Below, piece by piece: positions 9,965 through 20,897 of a stretch of DNA of 64,000 nucleotides; the stretch's first letter is position 1, and each line of letters begins with the position of its first letter. Source of the stretch: Zychaea mexicana (Eukaryota; Mucoromycota; Mucoromycetes; Mucorales; Lichtheimiaceae); the NCBI RefSeq assembly GCF_025766255.1, contig NW_026516666.1, positions 310,001 through 374,000 of the forward strand, given 5' to 3'. A program made the position numbers and the translations under genes. The notes under the pieces are model-generated. The model was not told where the DNA came from and ran no database searches. It saw only the letters and a program-made list of their open reading frames with translations.

Positions 9965-10200
9965 ATAGTTGATCAGCCGATTCCCCAAAAAAGGAAAAAG
10001 ATAAAGAGTTGACAGCATCACGTGCCCACCCAGGTCTTGCCATCTTACACAAGCACACTGGACACGCGGAGAAACGCGTCGCTCATCTCAAAAGGCAATG
10101 GCATTCAACCTGACATTTCCCTTTGCAATGTGCACGTTCCAGGCTACATGCACACACTAATCTCGTCTTTGTGCATGGCTATTTCCAAAGTGTTTTGGCT
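9965..10200 (-). repeat. Ancient inverted copy of the block upstream of the Ser-rich genes
   Basis: This block is a diverged reverse-complement match to about 960-1195 (and 6553-6790). Landmarks in order are a run of C/A (AAAAAAGGAAAAA), TTGACAGC.TCAC, GCC..CCCAGGT, GCACAC..GGACACGC, then the ~47-nt element. It sits upstream of the minus-strand paralog, just as its counterpart sits upstream of copies A and B, so gene and upstream block were duplicated together. The protein readings differ between copies, which suggests a non-coding conserved block. Confidence 0.65.
10125..10171 (+). repeat. Recurrent ~47-nt element, instance 5
   Basis: Plus-strand instance, inverted relative to the other four, as is the Ser-rich gene beside it. 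Core AGGCTACATG followed by ACACACTAATCTCGTCTTT. Confidence 0.6.
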
Positions 10201-10289
10201 CAGCCATCTCGGTATTCAAGTCGAGGGTGGCGAGAAGCGATCAAGTCGTACCGGTACAGGGAGGTCACTAGTGTGAGTTGCAGAGCTCG

Positions 10290-13200
10290 GAGACCTTCCA
10301 GCCACTTTATCTCTTAGTCTCTGTATCCCACGCGTTGCTTAGAGCGTCATCACCATCATTGGTTACAAAAAGAAAGATCAAATGGTCGACAACCCGGAAA
10401 AGATAATTCATCCAAGATATATAATCCTTTCCTGTCACCCGTTCCCCTCTGTCACCGATTCCACCGCAGCAGCAACATCAATCACCACCGCCAGAACACC
10501 AAGCTGCCCCCACAACTCCTCTTTCCACCCTACGCTCTCTCATAGAACCATTATTGCTAATTTTACTTCTTTAACCTCTATTGTAGACCCAAAGAAAAAA
10601 AAATTCAAAATCTATTTAAAAAACATATGTGCCACTTGTTTATGCATGCGATCACTGAAAGTTTCTCCCATTCGAACTTGTAGCCCACAAAAGAAAAAAT
10701 ACACCGAGAAAAAGTACTTGAAAAACCTACAAAAAAAAGAAAGCTCTATGAAATTCTGTTAAGCTGAGGGCGCTGCTATTACGCGGGCACAAAGACAGGG
10801 CTATTAACATTGCTGTCGATTTGAAGAGGACCTCCTATTGCCTCCTCCTGTCTTCTTTTCCGCTGTTCTCGTTTCTCTCCCAATCCGTATCTGCCTTCTG
10901 TTTCCGCCCTCCTCGGGCTTCTTCTCTTCCGCTTTCCGTGGTGTTCCTTTATGGTGTGTTGCATCTTTGGGCACTTTTTGGGCGCGCGCTCGTTGCGCAC
11001 GGCGGCTTGGCTGGGCTGTGGTTGCCGTAAGTGATTAATCAATGACTATCACGCCTAAAATAATATACCGATGAAACCGAATAACATCTGCAGGTTTTGG
11101 GTGGTACGGCCACGGTGCTCGCGGGTGTCTGGCGGTCTCCGCCTTCATCAGGCGATGGGGAGCATTCCAGACATCTCGATTGATGGTTTCTTCAAAGTAA
11201 AGAAGGTAAGGGTTGGCAATCGCATTGGCGGTGGCACTGGCTACAGCCACCGGGGGTGAAGGGGTATGGGGGCAGGGCACACGGGGATAGCGATGATGGT
11301 AGAGCCGGTGGTGGGGAGGGGAGCAACGCTCTTTTTGTATAGGCAACAAGGATACACCATCGAGGCACATGTACAGCGACAGCAAATGACAGCCCAAGGC
11401 GCCGAGCTTGTATAGTTATGGTACGTACTATGTTTTCTTTCATACCTACAACCATTTTGTAACAAGAGGCTTACTAACTGATATACATATCCTTTTTCCT
11501 TTCTTTATTACCTTCTTCGTATCGCATTCACCTCAGATGGGATGTGAAGTAGGCGAAAGAGAGGCCAGTTATTAAGAATTCACTTCTTTCCGTTGTCATA
11601 CCAGTCAGTTCCAGCTCATGTGGATGGTGTTCCTGCAGAAACCCTTTGCAACCTGAGCAGTGTTGTTTCCCCAATCTCCCACCGGTTGTAGTCAGTGTCA
11701 CTGCCACGTTAATCCAACCTCAATCCTTCGCCTTTGCCTTGGGGACTCCTGAAGCTGGGATGTCCGGGCTGGGTGTGTCTGGCGTGCGGTGTGGTGGTAC
11801 GCCGCGATGGAGAAGCTTCAGCTTTCCAGGCTAGCCGAGTAAAAAAATCCGGGGGTTGCGAGAATCCTGTCTTTAGCTTGATCACGTCGCTCCGTGTGTT
11901 CTTTATGAATGACAAGCAGTCATGGTGGTGATACTGCTACTGATAGCGTCGAATATTCTTGCGCGCCCACAGAAGTGACTACTTGCTGATTAAAGAGAGG
12001 GCTGCGAAATTCAGGAAGAAGGCGGAGGAAACGCTGAGTGGACAGCATGTTGGAGACGAAGATGAGCTATCAAAGTGAAGAGAGTGACCTACATGGGCTC
12101 TATCGCCATGAATCGGACGACCATTCATACACTATTTTGAGAATTATGACCTAAGGATCTACGTACAGAAAACGATGTTAGTTGAGCGCCAAAGATACCA
12201 AACAATTGTACACGTAATCTGTTATCTAATCATTACCTTTTGCTCGTCACTATCCTCATGAATCTCACCTTCCTGAGACTTAAGAAACTTTCCGGTAGCA
12301 TCGTGCTTCAAACCAATGAAGTTACTGGAGTACAAGTGCTATCTTTCGTCTCATGGCGCAAAATCCAATGATTATCGTATCCTCAAAGTGTACTACTTAC
12401 CCGTATTGCACGGCTCCATTTTGGGGTCGACGGACTCTTTTTAAGAATATTAACTGTTAGCCGTGTACTCCTTAGCGAATCTTTTTCATGTCATTATCTT
12501 TACTAACGCATGTTGTAAGAATATAATTGAACTTAAAAAGGAAACGAATAATGTACACGGACCAACGCGTCTTTATATTTTCATGGAAAGATACCTGTTG
12601 TGTAACACCACTTGCAGATGTCAGTGCCTGCAACACTATCAGCTGCGTTTTTCGAACGCCCAACCTCCCCCTTTGGATGGGGATCTAATCAGCGCTGGCA
12701 AGTACACAGTCAAAGGCACAAAATCATAATATATGGTACATGCAACTGCAGGTTACTCTGTTGCTGCGTGCGTGTATGCAGGAAGATGATCTCTCGTCGG
12801 CCGAGAAAAGTGCTTGAGAAAGACAGCTGAAACGTGTACTGTCTGTTTGATATGGCACAGTTCTCACAGCACCGAGCTTTATATTTAAACTTTATAACTG
12901 AGCAATTAATCGTCGGCAGAAGTACCTAACATATTTCTCAACAACCACGATTGTATCTTCTTGAGTACCTAAACAAGAGAAAAACGGGGATAAGTTTCTC
13001 CCATGTCAATAGTTATGGCAAGGTTCATTGTTGCTTTGCTCATGCACTATAAGGCTCAAAGAATTGCGTCATGACGTCAAAGGATTAACCGGTGTGTTAC
13101 CGTTCTATTATCAAAGATTACTTTGTAGAGTTCCATCCTCAAAACAATAAAGGGCTACACAAGAATTGTCACGGACCCAATGGTACCGCTAGTCAGACAA

Positions 13201-13950
13201 GGGAGCGGAGGTCGTGGATTGCCCGTTTATAGAAACAAAATATTGTATTAATTCTACTTTTACTGACAAAGTGGCAGTATCCATCAAACGAGAACAATCA
13301 TAGCAGCCACTTCACTGTCTGCTGTAGTAGGTTTTCCTACTCCTCATATCTATATACCGATACTTTTCTTTCTCTGATGAACTGATTGTTTGTCAAGTAA
13401 TATGTTAATACAAAGAAGCTTCGGGATGACTTGTCCACACCCTTGGATCGTTTAGGACAGAGTACTTTGCAATCACATACCTATAGAAATATTACCGGGC
13501 AATCATAGAAAAGATCCATTGGCATGACTGATCATAGGTATAAGCAAATGTGGCAAAATTCGAGTATGTAGTTGTATAATACAGATCGACGCCCGAAAAG
13601 TATGGCAGATTCAGCAAGCAGCTTGTCAAAAAATCTTTGGCTTACGAACTATTTACTAGTAACAGAAGATTGTATCAATCATACAAACAGATATTCGAAA
13701 CAGTAGAGCATTGTAAAAATCTATTAAAAACCTGATTCAAAGTATTAAATTGTTGTTAATGAAATCGAGACCCTATATTGCTATCGTGAGGTGTATGTAA
13801 ATTTATAAATTACATATAACAACTTTAAGACATGCTAGCTCATTGCCTTGTTTTTCCTGATCTGGATCACATGCTGACCATCAAAAACAGGCCGTACTTG
13901 TATCACGTACAATCCTTACGCTCTGCGTTCTTAGACCAGAGCTCTCATAC
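10290..13950. other. Long stretch without a supported gene
   Basis: Open frames such as 10382-10762 and 11035-11397 have no recognised domain and no clean promoter or splice pattern. A GC-richer patch lies at about 10820-11400 and another at about 11640-11850. From about 12000 to 13950 the sequence is AT-rich with only short frames. No RNA gene or repeat was recognised. Confidence 0.4.
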
Positions 13951-13967
13951 CACCAAGTTGGCTGATG

Positions 13968-13975
13968 TATAAATA
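13968..13975 (+). promoter_or_regulatory. TATA box of the F-box gene
   Basis: TATAAATA lies 71 bp upstream of the ATG at 14046 and is followed by a pyrimidine-rich stretch (about 13980-14040). Confidence 0.6.
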
Positions 13976-14045
13976 AGGCTCATCTTTATTTCTCTCTGCT
14001 TTTCTTTTTGCTCTCATACTCCTCCCCCACTGTATTGCTTAACGA

Positions 14046-16235
14046 ATGAGCAGTTCACCGCTTTTGCCTTCTCATAACACCTTTACTTCAGGACCTTTCC
14101 AAGGACTCATCTGCCGCGAGCTTACCAAGGCGATCGAAAATCAAGAACACGTACAAGTCGTAAATTACGCCGATGACATGCTCCAGTCCCACTTGCTCAA
14201 GGTTCTAGATGCCCGAGCTTATGGCAACTGCATGCAAGGAAAATGCAGTCTTGCAATAGAAGATGCTCAACGCATGATTGATTTCTCACCGACAGTGGCT
14301 GATGGATACCTTCGAAAAGGTGACATTCTCTCAATGTACGGACGACAGCGCTGTGCGATTGCGACTTATGATACCGGCATGGAAAGGATCAAAATGGACG
14401 AAGACAACGAGCAGCAGATCGAGCAGTTGGTGCTTAGCACAACCGAAGCGATCATTCTAGACGCCAAGCGTATTGATTTCATTGCCAGGCTTCCGATCGA
14501 CATCGTTGACCTTATTCTCTTGCTATTGCCCAAGGATACAAAAGCCGCGTGCCTTGCAGTATCCACAGCTTGGCGCAGAAAGGTACTAGAATGCAAGACC
14601 GCATGGAAGCGCGTAGTTCTTGATGACAGCCCGGAAGATCTGGACGTATTTGTTGGCGCCATCCAGTTCATTGCTCCTAGTATTGAGCACTTGACAATAA
14701 ACACTGAAGTCGAGGCCACCCGGCTAAAGTATTTACGATGTATGAGACGCGGCTGGTTTAAAAGGATCCAATCATTCAAATTGACATGTGAGTGAGCATG
14801 AGTATATCTACACAAATTCTTCTATCTGAAAGGTCTCTGGTATAACTGATTAGTTTCTTTTCCCTATCCGTTAGGCATTGCTACTCAAAATATGCGACCA
14901 TACACTCTTTTGTTCGCGCACGCGTTTTGGCAGACATGCCACACGTTGACCAAACTCAACATCGATCTCGGTGACAGCCACAGCTTCATCACATTGGCAG
15001 AAGTCCTTTCATCATGTGTTACCATTACTGACTTGACTTATTCCACCACCTCGTCCATGTCTGCCGTGACAGGCGATTTTTCGGTGTTAGAGTCAAACCG
15101 GATGCTTACGAATCTGGAGCTAAAAGCTACTGCTATCACGGGTCGTGAAATGGAATCCGTCCTACAGCATTGCTTTCGAATCCACCGGCTAGTAATCAAC
15201 GGATGCGACCCTTCCGTCTTTGATCCTATCGACCGACTTGCTCCCTATCTCGAAATCTTAGCATACAACCATCCGAACCCTGTTCCCGAGCTCTATCATC
15301 ACAAAGAGCAACAGGGAAAAGTCAACGACAGCAACAACGGTAGCAGCAGCAACAGCAGCAGGGGAGGAGAACAAAAAACCGGTTTGCGAATGATCTACAC
15401 CAATAATGGCGGCCGCTGTGTGCCCACCTCAGCCCTTTTCCCTTTGCTCTACAAGAATCAAAAAACACTCGAGACCGTATTTGTCATGCTTTCTGATCTC
15501 ACACGGGCCGAAGTGTGTCAATTTAAAACACACTATGCGGATTTCAAGATGGACAAGTTGACAAGCTTTACTTTTTGGCCGCTGCGGGCGATACAGCCCT
15601 TCCTTCTCCGGTCGATTAACCGTGCTGCTGCTTTGACCTGCTTACGTATCGCCGAAGTGTCCGATTTGAGGGCTATCATCAAGGTACTTCTGGACATGCC
15701 GCCACTCGAAACGTTTGCTATTTCCCACATGCCACGGATGAGCTCCAATGCAACAACAGCCGCTTGTGGCACAAGTCTCATTCAGCTGTTTGAACGTTAC
15801 GCGTGCGTGTCCATGTCTCAACCATCACTCCGATGCATTACCTTCCGACACTGTCATGTTGTTACAGATGCTGTACTTGCTGCACTGGCCCATATCAAGA
15901 CATTGGAAAGCATTACGTTAAGTAACTTGGAGCGTGTTACAGCAGCCGGGCTACAGGAATTCGTCCGCTCCATGAGCGAGCAAGTAAAATCTATTACCCT
16001 TACTGACATGGAATCCGCTACGAACGACGTCATTGCCGAATTAGGGTCATGTGCTTGTCTAGAAGAAGTATCGCTTGATAGTCTATCCAAGTTGACAGAT
16101 GATGGTTTGAACTTTTTTATTGAAAGCCCAATTCCTGCGTTGACCAAACTGACCCTGAGAAAATGCCCTTTGGTAACTGAAGAGTGTCTAGTTGCTGTAA
16201 AAGAAAATGTCAAAGTGGTTATTCAAGATGATTGA
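14046..16235 (+). CDS. TPR/F-box/LRR protein (Dia2/Pof3-like architecture)
   Basis: Predicted substrate adaptor of an SCF ubiquitin ligase. Two exons, 14046-14787 and 14875-16235, joined in phase 1 across an 87-bp intron (GTGAGT..TTAG), give 700 residues. Residues about 30-120 form TPR-like helices. Residues about 143-190 are an F-box (IDFIARLPIDIVDLILLLL, then AWRRKVLECKTAWKRV), the part that would bind Skp1. The remainder is leucine-rich repeats of about 25 residues that end near the C-terminus (ALTKLTLRKCPLVTEECL). An Asn/Ser-rich insert lies in the middle of the LRRs at about 15326-15375. The order TPR, F-box, LRR is that of yeast Dia2 and fission yeast Pof3, which act at replication forks; orthology is not shown, since Mucorales carry many related F-box proteins. 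A TATA box and poly(A) signal frame the gene. Confidence 0.9.
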
Positions 16236-16248
16236 ATATTTTCAAATG

Positions 16249-16254
16249 AATAAA
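16249..16254 (+). terminator. Poly(A) signal of the F-box gene
   Basis: AATAAA fourteen bases after the stop codon. Confidence 0.55.
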
Positions 16255-16259
16255 TCTGT

Positions 16260-16780
16260 TTATTAAACTAAGTATCAATAATCACATTTAAGAGAAAGCT
16301 GATAACATATTATGCCTTTTCAATGACTGAAGCACGAACGTCATTAACGATAGTTATCACGACTTCAAAAATCTTAATGAAAATAAGAGCTGGTTGCCGA
16401 AAATCCTTACTTCAACCAACAAAGCCTGAAGAAACGTTTGACGGTCTGTATATATCAACGAGATGCAAGAATTCATCGTTCGTAATACGACGACACTACT
16501 TTAGGCGGCTTAAGCAGCATGCTAATGGATCACTTGGATGTAACTTCAGCTAGAGAAAGTGAAGTTGTGACCTTTTCACTCGGCATACTTTGATTCAGGA
16601 CAATGCTACTTGGTGTGGTTTCTGTACGATCCTAGTTAGATAAGAGTGATCTAGGCCTTACCCCACTTTAGAGCTTATGATATAGCTCTAGAACTTATCC
16701 TTGTTAAGATACCTTGAGGGGGAAAAATCAGGTCAAGAGAAAAGAAAAGCTATATGGACTCACTGACAACAAAGTGAAAC
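16260..16780. other. Intergenic, nothing recognised
   Basis: AT-rich spacer between the F-box gene and the acetyltransferase gene, with no supported feature. Confidence 0.4.
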
Positions 16781-16988
16781 TGTTGCTATGGGGAACAACG
16801 ATTATGTAATCGTCCAAGGTTACCCCATCATAATACAGGGCAAAAAAGCAAAAGTCAAGCTTCTAATTCCGAAAAAAATGTTTTTGGATTTGCCAAATCT
16901 AAAAGAAGGAACAACGACGACGGGCTCTTATTATTATTATTCCCCCCTTCAACAACTTATACAACTCGCACGTCCTTCTTTCCAGGTC

Positions 16989-17663
16989 ATGTCACCTTCC
17001 GTTATGACGTCTGAACGCATTTCCCTTGGTGATGTTACACCCAACAATGTGGGTCAATTACGTAAATTGAATCAGGTCATTTTCCCTGTCAATTATGCTG
17101 AAAAATTCTACCAAGACGTTTTGGAAGTGGGTGAACTTGCAAAACTAGGTAACTTTTGATTCTGAACTACTAGCTTTTATAGCTCACATGGGTGATTTCG
17201 TTTTTTTTTTAATTGTAACTTGCTAATCGACATTCTTGTGTTTTTTTAAAAATATATAGTTTACTACAATGACGTATGTGTCGGTGCAGTATGCTGTCGC
17301 AAAGAAACTAATGACAAGGAAACGCGAGTATACATGATGACCTTGGGCGTGTTGAAGCCATACCGACAGCTTGGTTTAGGTTAGCCTTACGACGACACAC
17401 CATTACAGAAGAAAAGAGGTGGGCGGGATGTGTGGGAGAGTTTTAAACTAAACAAAGAATGAATGATATTAGGCCGTCGTCTTTTGGACCATATTTTGGA
17501 ACACGCATCAGCTTATTCATCGATCTATCTGCACGTTCAAATCACCAACGGATCGGCATTGAACTTTTACAAGAAGAACGGCTTTGAAGTTGTTGACACT
17601 GAAAAGGATTACTACAAGCACATTGAGCCACGAGATGCTTATGTTTTGCGCAAGGCTTTATAA
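16989..17663 (+). CDS. NAA50: N-alpha-acetyltransferase 50-like (GNAT fold)
   Basis: Acetylates protein N-termini, in other eukaryotes together with the NatA complex at the ribosome. Exons 16989-17148, 17260-17379 and 17473-17663, all joined in phase 1, give 156 residues, close to the family size of about 170. The family signature is clear: ERISLGDVTPNNVGQLRKLN near the start, then VGELAKL, VGAVCCR, YMMTLGVLKPYR, the acetyl-CoA motif RQLGLG, and the C-terminal YLHVQITN, NFYKKNGF and YYKHIEPRDAYVL blocks. The frame is open upstream to an ATG at 16788, but that extension is Lys/Tyr-rich, unlike the family, and includes a CTTTCCAG acceptor-like string just before 16986, so I place the start at 16989 (17004 is also possible). 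The first intron is 111 bp and the second 93 bp. Confidence 0.93.
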
Positions 17664-17669
17664 TCAATA

Positions 17670-18100
17670 TGATGGAAGCAGTTTATCTTCTTTCTTTTTT
17701 GCTATGGAAACGTAAATATATCATCATCTCCTTTGGCACCTATCATTCCGCAACTCCCATCAGCAATCCCCTCCTTTGCACACGTACACTACTTTTTGGA
17801 AACAGCAAACCCCATCCCACCCCACACCCTACATCTTTTTTTTTTCCGTCTATTTTTTAATGGAAATCTTTCGAAAACCTATAACATTTCGCACCGTAAC
17901 AAGACAAACCTTGGGGGGGCAAGCATATATCTACAAACAATGGGGATGACTGATATGGGAGTTCACATGGGTTAATGGAAAGGACAATTGTTCTTTGTCA
18001 GTGAGAAATCATCCCATGAGTTATGACAAAATAAATTCCGTTTGAACAGGTTGTACCTTTTTCTGTGCTGTTTCAATTATTTCTCAGAGCAGATAGAAAC
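17670..18100. other. Intergenic spacer with CT-rich stretches
   Basis: Holds the 3' flank of NAA50 and the promoter of the NUDIX gene. Frames here are short and unsupported. A CAAACC/CCCATCCCACCCCAC-type pyrimidine stretch lies at about 17800-17850. Confidence 0.4.
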
Positions 18101-18101
18101 A

Positions 18102-19343
18102 ATGCAAGGTAATGTGTTATTGCTACCATATCATAGATTGACATATATCTGATTGTTTATTTATGCTTATTATTTCCTCCCTTCCCTCTCTCTCTCTCTC
18201 TCTCTCCATATAATTCATTAATTGTTTAGCAGCCCTGAGAACCCTTATTCAACAGCTGCAAGCTCATCGTCCGCTACATATCGAATCGCCAGCTGAGCAA
18301 CCACGACGAGCTGGAGTTGCTGCCATTCTACGATGTCGTCCTTCTTCACACCAAAAACAACCTGTTGATGCCAAACCTGCTTCTACCATTAAAGAATTTC
18401 TAGATCAACCGTGGGTTAATGACAGTGAACCTGAATTGTTGTTTATCCAGCGAGCCACACGAGCTACCGACAGGTAAAGTCATTATTGTTATAGCTATTT
18501 TTTTCAAGAAAAGAACACACTGGTTCTTTTCATAGACTGACGTCCAATGTGTTTATAAAAAAAAAAAGATGGTCAGGTCATGTCGCATTTCCAGGAGGAA
18601 AGGATGAGCCGGGTGAAAATGACGAACAGACGGCAGTGAGAGAAACCATGGAAGAAATTGGACTTGACCTAGCAAGCCCAGCGTTTTTGCCTGTGGGGAC
18701 GTTGGATGCTCGGGAGATTTCAAACATGAAGGGCGAATTGATGATGGTTTTGGTGCCACACGGTAAACTTCGGAAGAATATGATGGGGATGGGGGGTTTT
18801 TGGATGATAAAGGGGGTAGTAGTAGTAGAAGTGGGGTATAATTAATCATTTGGGTTTATGTCGGCTTGTTCTAGTGTATATTCAGGTGGTACCCGATACC
18901 CCTCCTTTGACCATCCAGGAATCCGAAGTCGCTGCTGTTCAATGTAAAATGATGACCCTTTGCAACAACAACAGAAGCAACATGAAAGTAATAGCCAACA
19001 CGTCTTCCACTGTGATTTAGGGGTCCCATTACGATACTTTTTATCCACCTCACCTTATCCCGATTCGCCTCTCCGAAAATCGTTTGTCATTGGCAACGTC
19101 TCGTTTCCTGCAATAGACCTTCCCACGGACAACGAGAACCATCGGATGCAGCTCTGGGGCCTGACACTCGGGATGACGCGCGAACTTATCGAATTGACCG
19201 AGGTTGCTGCTGCTAGTAGTAATGGCGGGAGGCCTGCATGGCAGCAATTTGTAACGATGGCAAAGGCTTATCCCAAATTCTCGTTTAAAGACATGAATGT
19301 CTTGATTCGATTCTTCATGTATCTCCAACCCCCACAAAGGTAA
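18102..19343 (+). CDS. NUDIX hydrolase (NUDT8/Pcd1-like)
   Basis: Predicted pyrophosphohydrolase that cleaves nucleoside diphosphates linked to another group; relatives act on CoA or capped nucleotides, but the substrate here is not readable. Five exons, 18102-18108, 18230-18473, 18569-18762, 18875-18943 and 19021-19343, give 278 residues. The first exon is only seven bases (Met, Gln and one base). The Nudix box is complete: GGKDEPGEN..AVRETMEEIGL fits G-x5-E-x7-REUXEEXGU. Other landmarks are PELLFIQRATRATD upstream, VYIQVVPDTPPLTIQESEVAAVQW and a C-terminal SFVIGNVSFPAIDLP block. The third exon could instead start at 18536, which adds eleven residues in frame; family conservation (ATDRWSGHVAFPGG) favours 18569, with CTGAC at 18537 as the branch site, although the acceptor AAG follows a poly-A run. 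A (CT)n tract lies in intron 1. Confidence 0.9.
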
Positions 19344-19682
19344 AACAAAAAAGTTACAAAGTAACACTGTGTAACGCTCATTGGCGGGTAAAACTGACAC
19401 ATACAATATAATTACACGGATCGATGGATGGTGAAAACATTACTATGTATAATATAGAAAACAAGATGTAGAAAGGGTGTATATGGCATCGCTTCGCAAG
19501 GCTATCTATGTGGCTGTCATATGGCGCGCAGTACTCGGTGTGGCGGTGGTGGGATTGCTAGGACGCAAATTGCTGCTACATTTGCGTCTAAAGAAGTGAC
19601 ATATATAAAGTGTGTGTGTGCGGTGATAAATGATAATAAAATTTTGACTTTTTGGAATACTCCTTTGGACGTTTTGTTCAAC
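19344..19682. other. Spacer between convergent NUDIX and PEX11 genes
   Basis: Tail-to-tail intergenic stretch of about 340 bp. No separate gene is supported. Confidence 0.5.
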
Positions 19683-20607
19683 CTAAGCGGTGTCGCGCCA
19701 TGCAGCGTAGATCTGGAAGACAGCTGCAAATCCGCCAAACACACCCACCATGGCATCTGAAATCAAACCCTTCTCCAGTGACCAGTGGACCGTGAGTGGC
19801 AAGTATCTGAGTTTCAATGCGTTAGCGATGAGTAACTCGAAAAAAAACATTCCCCTTTGAAAATCAGAAACATTTTTTTACCCTGAATTAATCATGGTGT
19901 TGACAAAGATGGATGCCCGTTCAGCCTTGATGGAAGCCATTTCGGCCTCTGGATCCTCGTCCGTCTCGATATCACCCGCCTTGATCCGCTTCAACAATCC
20001 GGTCTCACGCTTCTTCATGAGACGATACTGTTCGGCCAACCGACCGTATTCCATGACAACCCAAGCGGCCCAGAAACGACAGCTCCAGATACCAATGGAG
20101 TTTGTCTTTTGTTCCGAGACGGGCAAGACGTTGTGTGCGGCCAGCCAGTAAACGTGCTCGAGTGGATAGTAGATGATCATGGACAAGTTCTGCACGCGTT
20201 CAATGTTGAGTGCTAAGGACGTCTTTGGCGGGTTGTATTCCAAGTAGTTCATGTATTGCACCATCGGCAACAGGCCGTAGTAACGCAGCAGGATACGGAA
20301 GTCGCTGACGGGTGATGCCAAGTTCTGAATTCGTTTGGCTGCAAGGCCACCAGCTCGTTTGTTCAAGAACCAAATCAGAATCTTGGACCAATATTGGATA
20401 AACTATTTCGTGTGTGTGTGTGTGTGAAGGTTAAAATATCTCATTACTCATGCCGAACACTCAGTTCTGCCGTATTCTCTCATTTCTTACCATAAGCACT
20501 TTGTCGGTGCCTCGCACAGTGTTCAAGAAGCGAACCAGGTGGTCGAGCTTGGGGTTCGATTGACCGAGCAACTTAGCAATAGCGAGCGGATTCAAAGGCT
20601 TTGACAT
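19683..20607 (-). CDS. PEX11: Peroxisomal membrane protein Pex11
   Basis: Drives peroxisome elongation and division by shaping the membrane through its amphipathic helices. Three exons on the minus strand, 20491-20607, 19882-20402 and 19683-19806, give 253 residues, typical for Pex11. Exon 1 has the N-terminal signature with LVRFLNTVRGTDKVLM, exon 2 opens FIQYWSKILIWFL and carries NLASPVSDFRILLRYYGLLP, and exon 3 supplies the C-terminal GYLPLTVHWSLEKG and DAMVGVFGGFAAVFQIYAAW. Exon 2 reads into a stop at 19878 if the last intron is ignored; only the acceptor at 19807 restores the family C-terminus. A (GT)n run sits just upstream of the start codon, and NAD kinase is transcribed away from the same 290-bp spacer. 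Confidence 0.94.
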
Positions 20608-20610
20608 GTT

Positions 20611-20612
20611 TG

Positions 20613-20657
<45 letters not shown>
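20611..20657. repeat. (GT)n microsatellite in a shared promoter
   Basis: An uninterrupted run of about 22 GT dinucleotides (one GC interruption near 20657) starting four bases upstream of the PEX11 ATG, so it would lie in the 5' leader as a CA run. A second, shorter GT run lies at 20410-20426 within PEX11 intron 1. Confidence 0.85.
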
Positions 20658-20660
<3 letters not shown>

Positions 20661-20897
20661 ATGCTGTGGAGGAGAAAGAGAGAAAGAAAGAGAGGAAAAA
20701 AAAGGAACAGGAAGAATAGTTGATGCTCCACCCAACCCCCGCATGTGATAAATTGGGCAACGAGATTTGAATGGAATGAAACACCGACGCAAGTTCCTCT
20801 CTTTTTTTTGGTACAACCCGATTATGCTGCATTGACAAGGGTTCTCACTGTCTCTCTTTTCTTTCCTTCTTTCTTTCTCGTCAAAACAACTCGTAGA

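Noticed and set aside
11640..11930. GC-rich patch with frames on both strands that look bacterial in composition
   Set aside because: No domain, no gene structure and no sharp boundaries; composition alone does not support transfer or contamination.
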